DNA of 64,000 bases from the NCBI GenBank assembly GCA_964520905.1, contig CAZFQL010000006.1:62001-126000 (forward strand). The letters are read 5' to 3'. The translations under genes and the position numbers were made by a program. Origin of the DNA: JAGVIE01 sp964520905 (GTDB lineage Bacteria > Bacteroidota > Ignavibacteria > UBA10030 > SZUA-254). Shown here piece after piece: positions 8,309-15,645 of the stretch (the first letter of the stretch is position 1; every line of letters begins with the position of its first letter). The notes beneath the pieces are model-generated. The model had not been told where the DNA came from and made no database searches. It worked only from the letters and a program-made list of their open reading frames with translations.

Positions 8309-10495
8309 TTACTTGATCAATAATAATTTCTTCGTTTCAATGTAACGTCGCCCTGAGTTTGTCGAAGGGCTGCCAGCTTGTATACGGTAGAAGTATACGC
8401 CGCTTGGTAGGGGCGATTCATGAATCGCCTCTACGTTGAATGAAACGGATTTGTATCCCGGCTCTTCAACACCATCTACAAGCATCGCAACTTCTCTGCC
8501 AAGCACATCAAACACTTTGAGCGTGACGTGGCTTTGTGTTGGGAGTTGGTACCTGATTGTTGTGCTTGGGTTGAAGGGGTTGGGGTAATTTTGTCTTAAT
8601 GTGTATTCAGAAGGGAGTTCGCCCGCCGGTGTTTGTACATCTGTAATCATCTCCGAGAGCGAGCGTTTCCAAATGCCTGCCCCCCACGTCCCAGCGAAGA
8701 GCATGGTGTTGTCAGCAGCAAGTGCCGATACATTAGATGGTACCATCCCCTCGCTTACTTGTCTCCAGGTTCCGCTATTGCCATCGACTACATAAACACC
8801 ATTGTCTGTTCCGGCGAAAAGGTTTGTTCCGCCGACACCGATAATCTGGTTAATTGACTGAATATAACTTGTCGAGAGTGGTGTCCAACTCATCCCGTCA
8901 TCGGTTGAGCGGAAGATTCCTGGAGTACCCGACCCGGCTACATCCCGACCGACGAAAATACCCAACTCGCTCGTGGCAATTGTTGTAATTCGCGGATACT
9001 CCGGTAAACCAGTGTTGATTTGGGTCCATTCATTCCCCTGGTCGGTTGAGCGGTAAATACCACCTTCATTTCCCAAGAATATATTCTGTTCGTTCACGGC
9101 TATCGCCCTTATTCTGAAATTTTGGGGAAGACCAGTGTTGACAGTTGTCCAGGTCACGCCATTATCCGTCGAGCGATATACCCCGTCAGGTGACCATAAT
9201 GTCCCTGCGAAAAGATTTGTTCCGCTAACGGCAAGACATAAGGTGAAGGCGTTCGTATTGATCCTGCCGGGCTGTGTCCAATCTATTCCGTTGTTGGTGG
9301 AAATCAAAATCCTCCCACTATCGCATCCGGCGAAGATGTTGACTCCCGATCTAACAAACGATGACACGAACCGTCCTGTCAGTGCCGGTTCGAGCCAGGT
9401 TGTTCCATCATCCGTTGATCGGAACAGCGCGTTCCTCCAAGTCCCACCATTGACACCAGCGATCAGTGTCGTTCCCACAACGGCGAGTGCGCTGACATAA
9501 GTGTTCTGTATTGGAAGTGTCGTACCTATCCAACTCAAGCCGAAGTCCTGCGAGCAAAACACATCACCAGTGTTACCCGCAAAAATGTTTGTCCCGGAGA
9601 CGGCAATCGTGGGAACGGAAGATGCGGGTGGAAGACCGACATTCATTCTCGTCCAGATGGTTCCACCGTCCGTGGTGCGATAGATTCCGTTATCCCTTAT
9701 ACCAGCAAAGACACCGTTGCCAACCGTTGCCAGTGAAATGATTTCGCTATACCGTGTTGTGTCAGGTAACCGTTTTGGCAAGCCTTCGCTTATTGCTGTC
9801 CACGTCGCACCTGAATCGATTGAATGAAAAATACCGTGTCTATCAGTCCCAGCAAAGAGTATATTATCAGAAAGCGTCAGTGCCTTCACCCAAACATTAC
9901 TCGGTAAACCATTACTCGATTCCATCCAGGTCAACCCGCCATCCGCAGAGAGATGAATACCCCCATAATTGCCTGCAATATGTATTGAGTCGATTGAAGT
10001 GAAGGCATAGACCTCCCAACCGAGTGTTTCACTCATATCGGTCCATGTACCACCATCATCGGTGGAGACAGCGAGTGATTGTTGATAGCCACAACCCCTC
10101 CCACAACATTCGGAGACATAAAGATTGGCAATTAGAACTGCTCCATTCCCGAATAGTCCCCAATTCGAGGGACCCGTTAACATCCAGTGAGCTCCCTGAT
10201 CAATGGAGAGGAAAATCCCATCGTACGTACCCGCGAAGAGACACGTTTCGTATGCAATGAGACTGTTGATATATCTGTTGCTCAGCCCATTATTTACCTG
10301 AATCCAGGTACTTCCATTGTCTGCGGAGCGAAAGACACCCCCGCTCGTTCCCGCATAGAGCGCGGAGTCGGCAACGACGAGCGAGGTGACGTCTCCACCG
10401 TACGGTCCGTTGGTTTGCACCCATTGTGCGGTAAGTGTGCCTGCAAACAATACTGCAAGAAGGGATATGATGAAGATTAAAGAAACATTGCGCAC
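8309..10495 (-). CDS. secreted multi-bladed propeller (sialidase/BNR-like) protein with type IX sorting domain
   Basis: About 728 residues built of more than ten repeats of the form LFAGT..GVFRSTDNGxTWxxxNxGL, the BNR/VPS10-type beta-propeller blade found in sialidase-like and photosystem-stability-like proteins. The frame runs up to 10510 with a TTG start, but GTG at 10493-10495 is better: AAAGGA lies six bases upstream and it gives the clean signal peptide MRNVSLIFIISLLAVLFAG. The sorting domain starts YPNPFNPSTTIRYQLP. Two different palindromic repeats are read in frame near its end (8407-8434 and 8350-8370). Function unknown; likely surface or extracellular. Confidence 0.78.
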   Translation of the reverse strand: MRNVSLIFIISLLAVLFAGTLTAQWVQTNGPYGGDVTSLVVADSALYAGTSGGVFRSADNGSTWIQVNNGLSNRYINSLIAYETCLFAGTYDGIFLSIDQGAHWMLTGPSNWGLFGNGAVLIANLYVSECCGRGCGYQQSLAVSTDDGGTWTDMSETLGWEVYAFTSIDSIHIAGNYGGIHLSADGGLTWMESSNGLPSNVWVKALTLSDNILFAGTDRHGIFHSIDSGATWTAISEGLPKRLPDTTRYSEIISLATVGNGVFAGIRDNGIYRTTDGGTIWTRMNVGLPPASSVPTIAVSGTNIFAGNTGDVFCSQDFGLSWIGTTLPIQNTYVSALAVVGTTLIAGVNGGTWRNALFRSTDDGTTWLEPALTGRFVSSFVRSGVNIFAGCDSGRILISTNNGIDWTQPGRINTNAFTLCLAVSGTNLFAGTLWSPDGVYRSTDNGVTWTTVNTGLPQNFRIRAIAVNEQNIFLGNEGGIYRSTDQGNEWTQINTGLPEYPRITTIATSELGIFVGRDVAGSGTPGIFRSTDDGMSWTPLSTSYIQSINQIIGVGGTNLFAGTDNGVYVVDGNSGTWRQVSEGMVPSNVSALAADNTMLFAGTWGAGIWKRSLSEMITDVQTPAGELPSEYTLRQNYPNPFNPSTTIRYQLPTQSHVTLKVFDVLGREVAMLVDGVEEPGYKSVSFNVEAIHESPLPSGVYFYRIQAGSPSTNSGRRYIETKKLLLIK
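8350..8370. repeat. palindromic repeat CCCTGAGTTTGTCGAAGGG inside a coding sequence
   Basis: GCCCT...AGGGC stem around gagtttgtcga, a form of the CTGAGCTTGTCGAAG repeat that I recall as common in many bacterial genomes. Here it is read in frame as part of GSPSTNSGRR near the end of the propeller protein. Related copies lie at 10734-10762 and 10770-10796. Confidence 0.75.
8407..8434. repeat. 28-bp palindrome inside a sorting domain
   Basis: Arms GTAGGGGCGATTCA and TGAATCGCCTCTAC are complementary except for one base. The element is translated in frame as VEAIHESPLP in the sorting domain, where the related protein at 28845-30101 has the shorter ASKLS before SGVYFYR. Confidence 0.75.
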
Positions 10496-10733
10496 GGTAA
10501 TTCCTTTCAAAAGAGGAAAATTGAAATCCTTAGAAATATAATATTTTGAGCAGGCGGGTGGGTATTAATAATTCGACAAAAACGTTTAATAATTGGACAT
10601 TTAGTGAAAACTGAGACAATGAGTGCGTTTAAATTCAGAATTATGTAATTTTGCAATACAATAATAAAATTATATAGCTATTAACTGGAAGGTTTATTTT
10701 GATGGAAAGTAAAAAATAGCGAGATGCTGCCAT

Positions 10734-10796
10734 CGTCACGCTTCGACAGGCTCAGCATGACGATTTATTGTCAGTCTGAGCTTGTCGAAGACTGAC
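10734..10796. repeat. pair of TGAGCTTGTCGAAG-type palindromes in opposite orientation
   Basis: 10734-10762 has arms CGTCAcGC and GCaTGACG around ttcgacaggctca. 10770-10796 has perfect arms GTCAGTCT and AGACTGAC around gagcttgtcga. The second copy encodes the last residues (RQSSTSSD) and the stop codon of the sensor kinase on the minus strand. The two hairpins may help end its transcript. The rest of the gap 10511-10733 shows no gene. Confidence 0.8.
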
Positions 10797-13700
10797 GGTG
10801 AATATCAGACGGTGGAAAACCAAAACGGTCTCGGAAACAGGAACTGAAATAAGACGGACTGCCGAATCCAACCTTGTATGCTATATCGGCAACGGAACCT
10901 ACATTCTTTTCCAGTAACTCACGAGCACGCTGGAGCCGGACGTACTGGATAAACTCCGATGGTTTAAGATTCGTAAGCGCCTGTAACTTCCGTGCAAGAT
11001 GCCTCTGACTCAGACATGCTTCCCGTGCGAGTTCCTCGACACTGAAATTCTCATCACCTAAATTTTTCTCCACCACGCCCATAACTTTCTTCAACAACGA
11101 ATCATCAAGCGATGTGACCGCAACCTCGCCGGGTTTGAGGACAACACCTGAAGAAAACTTCTTCCGCAATTGCCTCCGCTGTTCAATGAGATTCTTCACT
11201 CTCGCAAGTAGTTCTTTCGAATCGAATGGCTTCGTAACGTAGTCATCAGCACCAATTTCTAATCCCTCTATCTTGCTATCGGTGCCCGCACGGGCAGTGA
11301 GTAATATCACCGGCACATGGCTCGTGCGTACATCTTGCTTCAGAGTTCTGCACAGAGCAATCCCATCCATCTCCGGCATCATCACATCACTGATTACAAT
11401 ATCAGGCACGGTTTCAGTTGCTATCTCGTAACCAATTTTACCGTTTGGTGCTTCGTTGACAGTATAATCTTCATCCATGTACTCACGTATGTATGCACGG
11501 AGGTCGGCATTATCTTCCACGATGAGGACTATCGGCTTTCCATCAGCAGAAATGTCCTGGGCAGAAGATATTTGAACGTTTGGAGGTTCGACTAAAACAG
11601 TCTTCTCCGTTTCGGATGGAACATCAATAATTTCTTCGGGCAAATACGTAGATTTATCGATCGGTATTGTCACGGTGAACGTCGTTCCTTTCCCCGCCCC
11701 ACTTTCTACGGTTACAGTACCATGGTGCAGCTGCGTGAATTCCCATACCAACGCGAGACCGATGCCGGTTCCTTCGACGGTGTGCGAATTATCCGCGCGG
11801 TAAAAACGGTTGAAGATATTTGGAAGATGTTCTGCAGTAATGCCGGGACCGGTGTCGCGTACGGTAATGCGGGTAGCCGCACCCTTCATGGGTGCGTTAT
11901 GGGCTAAGCCCGCAGACATAAAGTCAGCGACTACCTCTACACTACCACCTTCCGGCGTGAACTTCAGCGCATTCGACAGGAGATTATTCAATATCTTCTC
12001 AAGTTTGTCAGTATCAAAAATTCCCTCCTGCATTTCGATCTTTGAATCGAATTGAAGATCAATCTTCTTCCGTTCTGCCCACGATTCAAACGACATCACA
12101 GTCCGGCGGAGGAACTTAACAATATCACTTTTTGAAACTTGCAGCTTCATCGTCCCGGATTCGATGCGTGAGAAATCGAGTAATTGATTTACCAAACCAT
12201 ACAGCTTTTTAGTATTATCTTTAACAAGATTCAGCTTTTGTTTAATGGTAGTGTCTTGAACTTTCTCAATTGCTTGTTCAATAGGACCAAGTATAAGTGT
12301 TAGCGGCGTGCGGAACTCATGCGAGATGTTCGCGAAGAAACGGGACTTTAACTTGTCGACCTCAGCCAACCGCTCCGCCTGAAAATGTTCCATCTCAGCA
12401 TGTTGTGTCAGATAGACTTGTCGTAGTCGCAGACGGTATCCTCCAATCAGCAATCCAACAATGAGCAATCCATACGCCGTGTACGCCCACCAAGTCCGCC
12501 ACCAAGGAGGAGCGATCGAAATTGCCAGTGCAAGCTCCTGATTGGACCATCTGCCAAACTTGTTGATTGCTTTTACTCTGAATATATACTTACCCGGACT
12601 CAATCCCGGATACCGAACATACCTTCGATCACCCGGATCGATCCATTTTTCTTCCAATCCCTCAAGTTTGTAGTTGTACCTAATCATATGTGTAACACCC
12701 GGATCGATCGCGGCAAATTCAAGCTCGAGGACGTTTTGACTATACGGCAAATCAAATGATTTCATTTTTGTGATGGACTGAGAACTAATACTGGATGTAT
12801 CGTTCACTGTTAAGTTGGTCAGGACAACAGGAGGCGCTGGATATTCTCGTCGCAGACTGTCCGGATGAACAATGTCTAGACCATTCTGCCCTGCTAATAT
12901 CACTCTTCCGTCGGGAAGAAGGGACATCGAAATGACGTTTGCAAGCACACCGTCTGACCGATCATAATCTTTATAAGTTCCTGATACCGGATCAAGGATG
13001 TGAACTCCGACTCCGCTCGAACGTATCCACAATTTCCCAAGCGAGTCGTTCCCGATCGGTACGATCAAATCCGTCATACCGAATCTTTCATTTGGATAAT
13101 GTTTAAAAGACCGCGTCTTCGGTTGCCACAGATCGATACTAGCACCACCGATCCATATCTGCCCTTGAGCGTCCTCGTATGTATCCCGCACGTTACTGAA
13201 AGCTATCGTAGAAGAGACATGCCGGTTGTGTTCAAAATGATCTATCAGGTTCCCGGACGATGTGGCTATAAACAATCCTAACTTCTGGTCAGAGATCCAT
13301 ATCTTTCCGGCTCGATCTCTCATCACATGGGAAACGTTGCGTAAACGAGACAACGCAGTATCCTGGGGGAGTAAATACTTACCTGTACGAGAATCGAAAA
13401 GAAGTAAGCCATCATAATTTCCAGCAATCCAGATTGTATCACTGTCTTTTCCTTCAAGCATCCAGCATATGTCTTTTTTTGAAGGAACTTGAGTCGATAT
13501 ACGATAATTCAACACTCGTCCCGAGGATGGTTCAATTTTGTAAAGACCGAGACCCCATGTTCCATACCAGATGAGTTTACTTCCATCGGTATATGCATCA
13601 TTTTCACCTGCATATAAGTAGGTGGGTCGCTCGCCTTTTAGCACATCAATGACTCTGCGTACTTCGAGTGTCGTGGGATTTATGTTTACTGTTTTTCCCG

Positions 13701-13875
13701 CAGTGCCAACCCAAATAGAACCATCGTTCCAACGCGCAATGGTTCCCATCTCCGATGCCTTACGAGCTGTGTCCCTTAATCCAAAATGCTGAAAAAGTTT
13801 TGATCGTTTCAAAAGATAATACAGACCTGATTTCCCGCCACTGACCCAGAACGTTCCTGTATTATCGAGCGACAT
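10771..13875 (-). CDS. hybrid two-component system protein, C-terminal part (after frameshift)
   Basis: Downstream part of a one-chain sensor/regulator of the HTCS type. From its frame: remaining propeller blades (PDGRVILAGQNGLDIV and similar), a Y_Y_Y domain (YNYKLEGLEEKWIDPGDRRY), a membrane segment (YTAYGLLIVGLLIGGYRL), HisKA with ISHEFRTPL, an HATPase domain (LSNALKFTPEGG, DTGPGI, GTGIGLALV), a receiver domain (VISDVMMPEMDG) and a C-terminal AraC/XylS helix-turn-helix. The frame is open up to 13989, but similarity begins only at KKMSLDNTG, where the upstream fragment stops matching. The joined protein would be about 1385 residues, normal for the family. A repeat-derived loop lies in the ATPase domain, and the C-terminus is repeat-encoded. 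Confidence 0.88.
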   Translation of the reverse strand: MSLDNTGTFWVSGGKSGLYYLLKRSKLFQHFGLRDTARKASEMGTIARWNDGSIWVGTAGKTVNINPTTLEVRRVIDVLKGERPTYLYAGENDAYTDGSKLIWYGTWGLGLYKIEPSSGRVLNYRISTQVPSKKDICWMLEGKDSDTIWIAGNYDGLLLFDSRTGKYLLPQDTALSRLRNVSHVMRDRAGKIWISDQKLGLFIATSSGNLIDHFEHNRHVSSTIAFSNVRDTYEDAQGQIWIGGASIDLWQPKTRSFKHYPNERFGMTDLIVPIGNDSLGKLWIRSSGVGVHILDPVSGTYKDYDRSDGVLANVISMSLLPDGRVILAGQNGLDIVHPDSLRREYPAPPVVLTNLTVNDTSSISSQSITKMKSFDLPYSQNVLELEFAAIDPGVTHMIRYNYKLEGLEEKWIDPGDRRYVRYPGLSPGKYIFRVKAINKFGRWSNQELALAISIAPPWWRTWWAYTAYGLLIVGLLIGGYRLRLRQVYLTQHAEMEHFQAERLAEVDKLKSRFFANISHEFRTPLTLILGPIEQAIEKVQDTTIKQKLNLVKDNTKKLYGLVNQLLDFSRIESGTMKLQVSKSDIVKFLRRTVMSFESWAERKKIDLQFDSKIEMQEGIFDTDKLEKILNNLLSNALKFTPEGGSVEVVADFMSAGLAHNAPMKGAATRITVRDTGPGITAEHLPNIFNRFYRADNSHTVEGTGIGLALVWEFTQLHHGTVTVESGAGKGTTFTVTIPIDKSTYLPEEIIDVPSETEKTVLVEPPNVQISSAQDISADGKPIVLIVEDNADLRAYIREYMDEDYTVNEAPNGKIGYEIATETVPDIVISDVMMPEMDGIALCRTLKQDVRTSHVPVILLTARAGTDSKIEGLEIGADDYVTKPFDSKELLARVKNLIEQRRQLRKKFSSGVVLKPGEVAVTSLDDSLLKKVMGVVEKNLGDENFSVEELAREACLSQRHLARKLQALTNLKPSEFIQYVRLQRARELLEKNVGSVADIAYKVGFGSPSYFSSCFRDRFGFPPSDIHRQSSTSSD
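11874..11920. repeat. double-palindrome repeat inside the kinase ATPase domain
   Basis: GCACCCttcatGGGTGC (11879-11895) is followed by GGGCTaAGCCC (11901-11911). On the coding strand it is read in frame as about MSAGLAHNAPMKGAA, between the strand GGSVEVVAD and ATRITVRDTGPGI. Other HATPase domains have only a short turn there, so this looks like an inserted repeat. Confidence 0.7.
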
Positions 13876-14927
13876 TTTTTTCTTTCGATTCCTTCGTGAA
13901 CAAGTCCAGTTGCCGGTGAAAGGAGATAATCTCGGAACATTCCGGAAGTAGTATCGAACAGCTCGAATCCGTCGTTCGTCCCTATCCACAGGTTCCCAAA
14001 TCCATCCATCTGCATATATTGAATATTGTCATGCAGTTTCTGGCCATCGCGTGCTTTGGGAGGAAAATGTTTGAGAGAACCGCTGCGTTCGTCTAACCTG
14101 AACATGTCGTGCTTGTGAGTTCCAATCCATAACACGGATGCGTTTTCGCGATAAAGAGAGGCGTTTGCTATCGTATCTACTCTCACACCGGTGATGGAAA
14201 TAAGCTTTGGTCTAGAGATCCGATTAGTGACCGGATCGATGGTAAAAAATCCTTCGGCTGTAGAGAGAATGACGTTCCGTTCTCCCCAGCTTTCAATTTC
14301 CCAAGTCTTATTGGTATGGGTCACCGACCTGTAATCGTAAAAACGGATATGCTGCAGCAGACTGTCAGGTTCATTGTAGTTTGCGAGTTCGGACATGTTG
14401 ATTTTCGCAACTTCTCCATCAAAGTTCATGATCCAGACATTCCCCTGCTTGTCTTCCCTTATAGACATAATTGATTTGAAAGATAACCACGTGCTGTCGT
14501 TCTTGTGCGGATAGATATTAATGAACTTTTCCTTCGCCTGATCGAACAAACTGAGACCTGTATCCCAAGTTCCTATCCATAGTCGGTTCCTTCTGTCAAC
14601 ATAGATCGACATCAAACTGTTGGAAGAAATCGATGTAGAATCCCCCGGCTGGTTGCGGTACACTTTACATGTATAACCATCGTACCGGGCAAGGCCGTTA
14701 ATTGTGGGGATCCAGACAAATCCCTGATTATCTCTGACGACATTTGAACGCATTTCGTTCGTTGGAAGTCCATCAGTGGTTGTCAGTCGGTTGAAGTGGA
14801 AAACGGGGAGGAATTTTTCTTGTGCGGTGAGAGGTTTGTTAAACGATATTAAGAAGATGAGCAGTACACCTATTGCCCATGAGTAAAATTTTCGGATAAT
14901 TTCCCAGTCATCCTTTTTTTTATACAT
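13809..14927 (-). CDS. hybrid two-component system protein, N-terminal part (before frameshift)
   Basis: Encodes an N-terminal membrane/signal segment (SWAIGVLLIFLISF), then LPVFHFNRLTTTDGLPTNEM and repeats such as GFVWIPTINGLARYDG and NRLWIGTWDTGLSLFD, the periplasmic sensor propeller of HTCS proteins. Similarity runs to about residue 351 (GIERKK); the last 21 residues are out of the family frame. Without frameshifting it makes a 372-residue periplasmic propeller fragment; with a -1 shift it joins the kinase part. The start has AAAGAAG about 7 bases upstream. Confidence 0.85.
   Translation of the reverse strand: MYKKKDDWEIIRKFYSWAIGVLLIFLISFNKPLTAQEKFLPVFHFNRLTTTDGLPTNEMRSNVVRDNQGFVWIPTINGLARYDGYTCKVYRNQPGDSTSISSNSLMSIYVDRRNRLWIGTWDTGLSLFDQAKEKFINIYPHKNDSTWLSFKSIMSIREDKQGNVWIMNFDGEVAKINMSELANYNEPDSLLQHIRFYDYRSVTHTNKTWEIESWGERNVILSTAEGFFTIDPVTNRISRPKLISITGVRVDTIANASLYRENASVLWIGTHKHDMFRLDERSGSLKHFPPKARDGQKLHDNIQYMQMDGFGNLWIGTNDGFELFDTTSGMFRDYLLSPATGLVHEGIERKKCRSIIQERSGSVAGNQVCIIF
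13815..13881 (-). promoter_or_regulatory. candidate programmed -1 ribosomal frameshift signal
   Basis: On the minus strand, seven A residues (13881-13875) are read as AGA AAA AAA, so A AAA AAA is in the phase of an X XXY YYZ slippery heptamer. After an 8-nt spacer (TGTCGCTC) comes GATAATACAG, then 32 bases, then CTGTATTATC: a perfect 10-bp stem (13866-13857 with 13824-13815). A -1 slip moves the ribosome into the kinase frame. A one-base loss from an A8 run is the main alternative. Confidence 0.6.
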
Positions 14928-15051
14928 GGCTACTTCTTTAATTATGAAACTGCTGCAAAACCCTTTTCTTTCAACTGATTGGAAAGGTAGTTAATTCCAA
15001 TTCAATTTTCAAGTGTCATTCATAGAGCAAGAGATCGAAACCCTTCCTCTC

Positions 15052-15144
15052 TCATTCTATCACTTCCAGCACCAATTCAGCAATATCCTTCACCTGAACT
15101 CGCTTGCTTCCTTGTCCTTTACACCATCGGTCATCATCGTCAAG
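15052..15144 (-). pseudogene. relic copy of the 3' end of the membrane Fe-S oxidoreductase gene
   Basis: This stretch matches the last ~95 bases of the intact gene at 15641-17650 with about 85% identity and a 4-base gap that shifts its frame. The end still reads RVQVKDIAELVLEVIE-stop, against VQVKDIAELVLEAVS-stop in the intact gene. It lies 8 bases beyond hicA, so the hicBA pair is bracketed by direct repeats. The rest of 14928-15051 contains no gene. Confidence 0.8.
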
Positions 15145-15152
15145 CGACAATC

Positions 15153-15377
15153 TTACATAAAATCTTGAAATTCTTGAAGTGTTAATCCTACCTCTCGAAT
15201 AATCGAGCGTAGAGTACCTTTTGCAATTTCTTTGTGATTCGGAACAGTTAATCGTCGGTAGGGTGGCTTCCCATTGCGTAATATTATATGGCTCCCTGTT
15301 TGATGGTCTACCAAATAGCCTATCTTCTCTAAAACTTTACACAGATCCTTCCCAGAAAGTACCGGCAGTTTGGTCAA
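15153..15377 (-). CDS. hicA: HicA-type toxin (mRNA interferase), module 1
   Basis: A 74-residue protein with the double-stranded RNA-binding-like HicA fold: LSGKDLCKVLEKIGYLVDHQTGSHIILRN, with the catalytic His in GSH, and VPNHKEIAKGTLRSIIREVGLT. HicA toxins cleave mRNA and are held inactive by HicB. The ATG overlaps the hicB stop (ATGA), so translation is coupled. The pair lies between the intact gene end at 15641 and the relic at 15052-15144. Confidence 0.88.
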   Translation of the reverse strand: MTKLPVLSGKDLCKVLEKIGYLVDHQTGSHIILRNGKPPYRRLTVPNHKEIAKGTLRSIIREVGLTLQEFQDFM

Positions 15378-15586
15378 ACTGCAATCTCCACAATTTCTTC
15401 TTGTATCGTTGGAGGGATCGGTTCATTGTGTTTCATTAAGCTATCCAAGTATCCCTTAATAGCATCTTTAATGTTCTCCAACGCTTCGTTCCGAGTTTTC
15501 CCTTGAGAGACACATCCCGGCAGTGTTGGACATTCAACGACGAACATTCCGTCTTCATCCTGTTCAATTAAAATCCTGTAGCGCAT
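15374..15586 (-). CDS. hicB: HicB-like antitoxin, module 1
   Basis: About 70 residues: MRYRILIEQDEDGMFVVECPTLPGCVSQGKTRNEALENIKDAI is the HicB partial RNase-H-like fold that binds HicA. The frame is open to 15604, but ATG at 15586 follows AAGGAAAA at ribosome-binding distance and fits the family start. No C-terminal DNA-binding domain is evident. hicB precedes hicA, the reverse of the classic hicAB order. Confidence 0.87.
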   Translation of the reverse strand: MRYRILIEQDEDGMFVVECPTLPGCVSQGKTRNEALENIKDAIKGYLDSLMKHNEPIPPTIQEEIVEIAV

Positions 15587-15606
15587 GTTTTTTCCTTCAA
15601 TCATTA

Positions 15607-15645
15607 GCTATAGAAAATATAGCGATTCAATAAAGTAAAATCAAC
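15607..15645 (-). promoter_or_regulatory. hicBA module 1 promoter with palindromic operator
   Basis: On the minus strand TTG (15644-15642), 20 bases, then TATATTTT (15621-15614) fits the Bacteroidota pattern TTTG-N19-21-TAnnTTTG. GCTATAgaaaaTATAGC (15607-15623) is a perfect palindrome overlapping the -7 element and could be an autoregulatory operator. The upstream element overlaps the stop codon of the preceding gene. Confidence 0.5.

Noticed and set aside
8309..10495. Regularly spaced similar segments, considered as a CRISPR or tandem DNA array
   Set aside because: The spacing is that of protein propeller blades (TDNGxTW) and the DNA is diverged; it is coding.
10771..14927. Sensor kinase as a plain pseudogene
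   Set aside because: All domains are otherwise intact over more than 1000 codons without other breaks, and the break carries a frameshift signal; a sequencing or real indel remains possible.
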